From contig NZ_VUMY01000009.1 in the NCBI RefSeq assembly GCF_009695935.1, forward strand, positions 43,452 to 107,451: DNA of 64,000 nt, given 5' to 3'. Position numbers and translations under genes: made by a program. A model generated the notes under the pieces. That model was not told where the DNA came from and did no database searches. It worked only from the letters and a program-made list of their open reading frames with translations. The DNA comes from Mobiluncus porci (GTDB taxonomy: Bacteria; Actinomycetota; Actinomycetes; Actinomycetales; Actinomycetaceae). Position 1 is the stretch's first letter, and every line of letters starts with the position of its first letter. Below are positions 61,248 to 64,000 of this stretch, one piece after another.

Positions 61248-62746
61248 AAGACAGTTCTTCAAATCTTTCCAATGTGACTTCAGCCCACGAGGTCCCGGCC
61301 CACCAGGCGTTTCACCTGGTGGGAATCGGCGGAGCCGGCATGAGCGTCGTGGCGCATTTGCTGCAAGACATGGGATATGCGGTTTCCGGATCTGACCGGC
61401 AAGAGGCGGACACTCTGCCGGAGTTGCGGGAGCTCGGGGTGAAGGTCTACGTGGGACACCGCGCCGAACAGGTTCCCGCGGGGGCGATTCTCGTAGTGAC
61501 TTCGGCAGTTCGTGAAGACAATCCGGAGGTAGTGCGCGCCGAAGAGCTCGGGTTGGAGATTTGGCACCGCTCCCAAGCCCTCGACTTCTGCACTCGCTCC
61601 CACGACCTCGTGGCGGTGGCCGGCGCGCATGGGAAAACCACGACTTCCGCGATGATTGCGGCGGCTTTACTCGCCAGCGACGCGGATCCGAGTTTCGCAA
61701 TCGGGGGAGTGATTGCCGCTCTCGGAACGGGCGCGCGGCTCGGCAAGGGAAACGCTTTTGTGATTGAGGCCGATGAATCGGACGGGTCGTTTTTGAACTA
61801 TGCGCCGCTAGTGGAGGTTTTGACGAATATTGAGGCCGACCACTTGGATCATTGGGGGAGCGAAGCGGCGTTTGATGCGGCTTTCGTGGAGTTCACCGAG
61901 AGGTTGCGGGACGGTGGCACTGTCGTGGCCTGCGGGGATGACCCGGGAGTGCAGCGGTTATGGGGGCGGTTTAATCCCGCGGCCAGGCGGATTTCCTACG
62001 GCTTCGGGTCGGGGCTTCCGGGAGCGGATTTGGTGGTGAAGTTGGGGGAGCCGAGTCTGGGCGCGGGGATTGCTGTGGCACCGGTAGAGGTCAGCAAAGG
62101 CCACGGAGCCAATTCGGGCCAGATTGGGGAAGACCATGCCGCTGGTGAAACCGGTGAAATCGTCTATTCGGGGGAACTGCGCCTCGCCGTGGGGGGAAAA
62201 CACATGCTCCTCAACGCTGCCGGGGCCCTCGGGGTGGCAAGCGCTCTGGGGCTCGATCTTGGACAATTCGCGGCGGCGCTAGGGAAATTCTCCGGCGCGA
62301 ACCGGCGGATGCAATTTGTGGGTGAGGTCGAAGGGGTGCGAATCTATGACGATTATGGCCACCACCCCACCGAGATTGAAGCCACCTTAGAAGCGGCTCG
62401 CGCACTGGCCGGAGAAGGACGCTTGCTGGTCTGTTTCCAACCGCATCTCTATTCACGCACCTTTACCTTCCAAGACGAGTTTGCGAAGGCTTTGTCTCTC
62501 GCCGATGAAGTGGTGATTTGCGGAGTCTATGCGGCGCGGGAAGCCCCCCTGCCGGGAGTGAACGGGAATACTATCTCGGAAAAGATGGGTGCTCGGGCGC
62601 GTTTTGTGGAAGACATGTTTGCGGCCGGAGACGTGGCTTTCGCAGCGGCTCAACCCGGGGATCTCCTGCTGTTCTTGGGGGCGGGTTCAATCACTCACGT
62701 CGCTCATAAACTCGCCGCGGGACTCGGAGAAGGTGATTGCGCTTGA
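61244..62746 (+). CDS. murC: UDP-N-acetylmuramate--L-alanine ligase
   Basis: A 500 aa Mur ligase that adds L-Ala to UDP-MurNAc. UDP-binding glycine loop HLVGIGGAGMSVVAHLL, ATP motif VAGAHGKTTTSAM, EADESDGSFLNY, and the C-terminal YDDYGHHPTEIEATL and FQPHLYSRT motifs. A ~40-residue acidic insertion (about 270-310, KGHGANSGQIGEDHAAGE...) is longer than in most MurC proteins. The start is GTG overlapping the murG stop. Confidence 0.95.
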   Translation: MKDSSSNLSNVTSAHEVPAHQAFHLVGIGGAGMSVVAHLLQDMGYAVSGSDRQEADTLPELRELGVKVYVGHRAEQVPAGAILVVTSAVREDNPEVVRAEELGLEIWHRSQALDFCTRSHDLVAVAGAHGKTTTSAMIAAALLASDADPSFAIGGVIAALGTGARLGKGNAFVIEADESDGSFLNYAPLVEVLTNIEADHLDHWGSEAAFDAAFVEFTERLRDGGTVVACGDDPGVQRLWGRFNPAARRISYGFGSGLPGADLVVKLGEPSLGAGIAVAPVEVSKGHGANSGQIGEDHAAGETGEIVYSGELRLAVGGKHMLLNAAGALGVASALGLDLGQFAAALGKFSGANRRMQFVGEVEGVRIYDDYGHHPTEIEATLEAARALAGEGRLLVCFQPHLYSRTFTFQDEFAKALSLADEVVICGVYAAREAPLPGVNGNTISEKMGARARFVEDMFAAGDVAFAAAQPGDLLLFLGAGSITHVAHKLAAGLGEGDCA

Positions 62747-63807
62747 AGCCACCCACCAGGCCCCATGTCGGGAGACCAGAAAACCGCAGCGACGCGGAAT
62801 CAGGGGCACATCGCTCAAAGCGTCGCCGTCCCGTGGTGGATCCGAAAACCCAGGAGCCGGTGAAGAAGGATCCCAGCGCGAAGGCGGGGGATGAGCCAAC
62901 TGACAGTGCAGCAAAGGTTTCCGCCTCAGGAGAATCCCTTAGTGAAACGACGATTTCTCAGGGTTCTGGGGCTACGGATGCCTTGGCCTCCGGAGGTTCC
63001 TCGGAGTCCTCGGAAGCTCTCGGGTCCTCGAGTGCTGGTGCCGATATCTATACCGGCACTAGCTCGAAGGTAAACACAGAACTCATGGATCGTCTGGAGG
63101 AACGGGAGTTCCTGCGCCGCCACGCTCGTCACATTCGGGTGGCAACTTTGGTCGGAATCCTCCTTGGGGTAGGGGTGGTTTCTTTCGTGGTGTTTTTCTC
63201 CCCGCTTTTTGCCTACCACCTAGACAAATGCGTCGTGAACGGGGCGAAGACAACGGATGTAGCGGCGATTTGCCAGGCGACGGCGGGTTTTGAAGGCACG
63301 CCTTTGACGCGCTTGGCGGCAGGTCCGGTCGAGAAAGCCGTTTTGAAAGCGGTTCCGGCCCTGCAGGACGTGAAAATGAGTCGCAGTTGGCTCCAAGGCA
63401 TCGATCTCAAGGTCGTGGAGCGAGTTCCGGTTGCCACCGTGAGGCAAAACGGGAAAGTCGTCGGCATTGACCGAGACTCGGTCATCTTGGAGGTCGCTCC
63501 CGGAGATGTGGACGGGCTGCCTAGAGTGGATGTGGACGTGGAAAAGCTCGGCGGGAAAACCGAGAAACTCGTGGTTGCGGCGTTGAGTGCGCTGGGGGAC
63601 ATGCCCGGAGAGCTGCGCGCCGAAATCGAGGCCGTCACCTCCCAAGATGCCGCGCAGTTGACCTTCGCGATGCGCGACGGGAGGGAGCTGATTTGGGGGA
63701 ACTCCAAGGATTCTGTAGAGAAAGCCCAGGTCGCGAAGCTGTTGTTCACGGTGCAAGGCGTGAAGGTTGTGGACGTGTCGAATCCGGAGCGCCCCTCTAC
63801 GCGGTAG
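62737..63807 (+). CDS. ftsQ: division protein FtsQ/DivIB
   Basis: A 356 aa bitopic division protein. A long disordered N-terminus (~120 residues, Ser/Glu/Pro-rich) precedes one membrane helix (VATLVGILLGVGVVSFVVFFSPLF). An external POTRA domain (CVVNGAKTTDVAAICQATAGFEGTPLTRLAAGPVEKAV) and the beta domain (MSRSWLQGIDLKVVERVPVATVR ...) follow. The start is one of two in-frame TTG codons (62737 or 62743) overlapping the murC stop, after GGAGAAGG. It nucleates the FtsL-FtsB/DivIC complex. ftsZ would normally follow but is not within the window. Confidence 0.92.
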   Translation: MRLKPPTRPHVGRPENRSDAESGAHRSKRRRPVVDPKTQEPVKKDPSAKAGDEPTDSAAKVSASGESLSETTISQGSGATDALASGGSSESSEALGSSSAGADIYTGTSSKVNTELMDRLEEREFLRRHARHIRVATLVGILLGVGVVSFVVFFSPLFAYHLDKCVVNGAKTTDVAAICQATAGFEGTPLTRLAAGPVEKAVLKAVPALQDVKMSRSWLQGIDLKVVERVPVATVRQNGKVVGIDRDSVILEVAPGDVDGLPRVDVDVEKLGGKTEKLVVAALSALGDMPGELRAEIEAVTSQDAAQLTFAMRDGRELIWGNSKDSVEKAQVAKLLFTVQGVKVVDVSNPERPSTR

Positions 63808-63843
63808 GTACGGGTTCTGGGCGCGGGGTTCTAGATTACGAGT

Positions 63844-63875
63844 CCTAACCCAGGAGAAAACGGCCCGCACTGCCA
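63844..63875. repeat. quasi-palindromic intergenic repeat, copy 2, interrupted
   Basis: CCTAACCCAGGAGAA plus a GGCCCG continuation matches the left half of the repeat at 19859-19911. CGCACTGCCA here matches that repeat read from its other end. The expected right arm (ATTCTC...GGGTT) is missing; unrelated sequence TATATGCGGTGTCAGATG begins at about 63876, as if another element had inserted. Confidence 0.5.
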
Positions 63876-63890
63876 TATATGCGGTGTCAG

Positions 63891-64000
63891 ATGATGAGTG
63901 CAACGTTTTTTTGGAAGGGAGTTGCGCTCTTGGGTGGTAGGTGGTCTGGTTCGGCTGTGCGTGAGTATGCGTTGGAGTTGTTAGAGCTTGGGTGGACTGC
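63891..64000 (+). CDS. start of a putative transposase gene (partial)
   Basis: An open frame runs off the right edge. GGAAGGGAG stands before a TTG at 63930, giving LGGRWSGSAVREYALELLEL and then GWTA, which looks like the first helices of a transposase DNA-binding domain. An in-frame ATG at 63891 or 63894 would add 12-13 residues. The upstream GGTGTCAGATGATGAGTGCAAC could be a terminal repeat. The family cannot be named from so few residues; it is not ftsZ. Confidence 0.4.
   Translation, partial: MMSATFFWKGVALLGGRWSGSAVREYALELLELGWT

Overview
The window is mostly the chromosome of an actinobacterium, with a short block of phage-type genes of Bacillota (clostridial) character at the left end. 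Three things indicate Actinomycetota: the lexA / LysM gene / nrdR arrangement known from mycobacteria, a DUF3040 gene just before mraZ, and TCGAAC-N4-GTTCGA type LexA boxes. A MurE without the DAP-type DNPR signature and the general gene style suggest a Lys/Orn-type member of the Actinomycetaceae (for example a Mobiluncus-like organism); the genus is inference.

Left end, 1-7135: a compact phage or integrative-element module. It holds a P4-type primase/helicase, a VRR-NUC nuclease, a SNF2 helicase, a DUF1492 late regulator, an HNH endonuclease, a P27-type small terminase, and then a ParB-domain gene cut off in mid-reading frame. The cut falls at a junction with the 5' end of an oppositely oriented XRE repressor gene. 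A complete XRE/membrane regulator follows. No integrase, large terminase or structural gene is present, so this is a remnant, or in the worst case an assembly chimera.

7427-13435: rlmC, a proline iminopeptidase, and the zinc locus zur / znuA-znuC-znuB, with a Zur-like palindrome between the divergent zur and znuA. 13504-18403: two paralogous coiled-coil genes of unknown function, the SOS-controlled recA-recX-pncC operon, and a HicAB toxin-antitoxin pair. A 133 bp MITE-like element with 6 bp direct repeats lies next to it.

18713-28544: an old-yellow-enzyme reductase, a lipoprotein, an ABC-F ATPase and four large helical-repeat (TPR-like) proteins in a divergent cluster, whose function I do not recognise. 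28591-40167: miaB, a structured duplicated repeat, miaA, a YbjN-type protein, an RsmC-like methyltransferase, hflX, dinG, lexA, the SOS-controlled LysM division inhibitor, nrdR and a decayed Phd/PIN toxin-antitoxin locus. 40179-48721: fadD, serA, a HelD/HelR-like RNA polymerase motor, a PAC2 protein and membrane proteins.

49015-63807 is the division and cell wall cluster: mraZ-rsmH-ftsL-ftsI-murE-murF-mraY-murD-ftsW-murG-murC-ftsQ. Most junctions overlap or are very short, so the genes are probably co-transcribed. The first operator is a 10-bp-periodic MraZ site. After ftsQ, where ftsZ is expected, there is half of an intergenic repeat and then the start of what looks like a transposase. No tRNA, rRNA or CRISPR array was seen.
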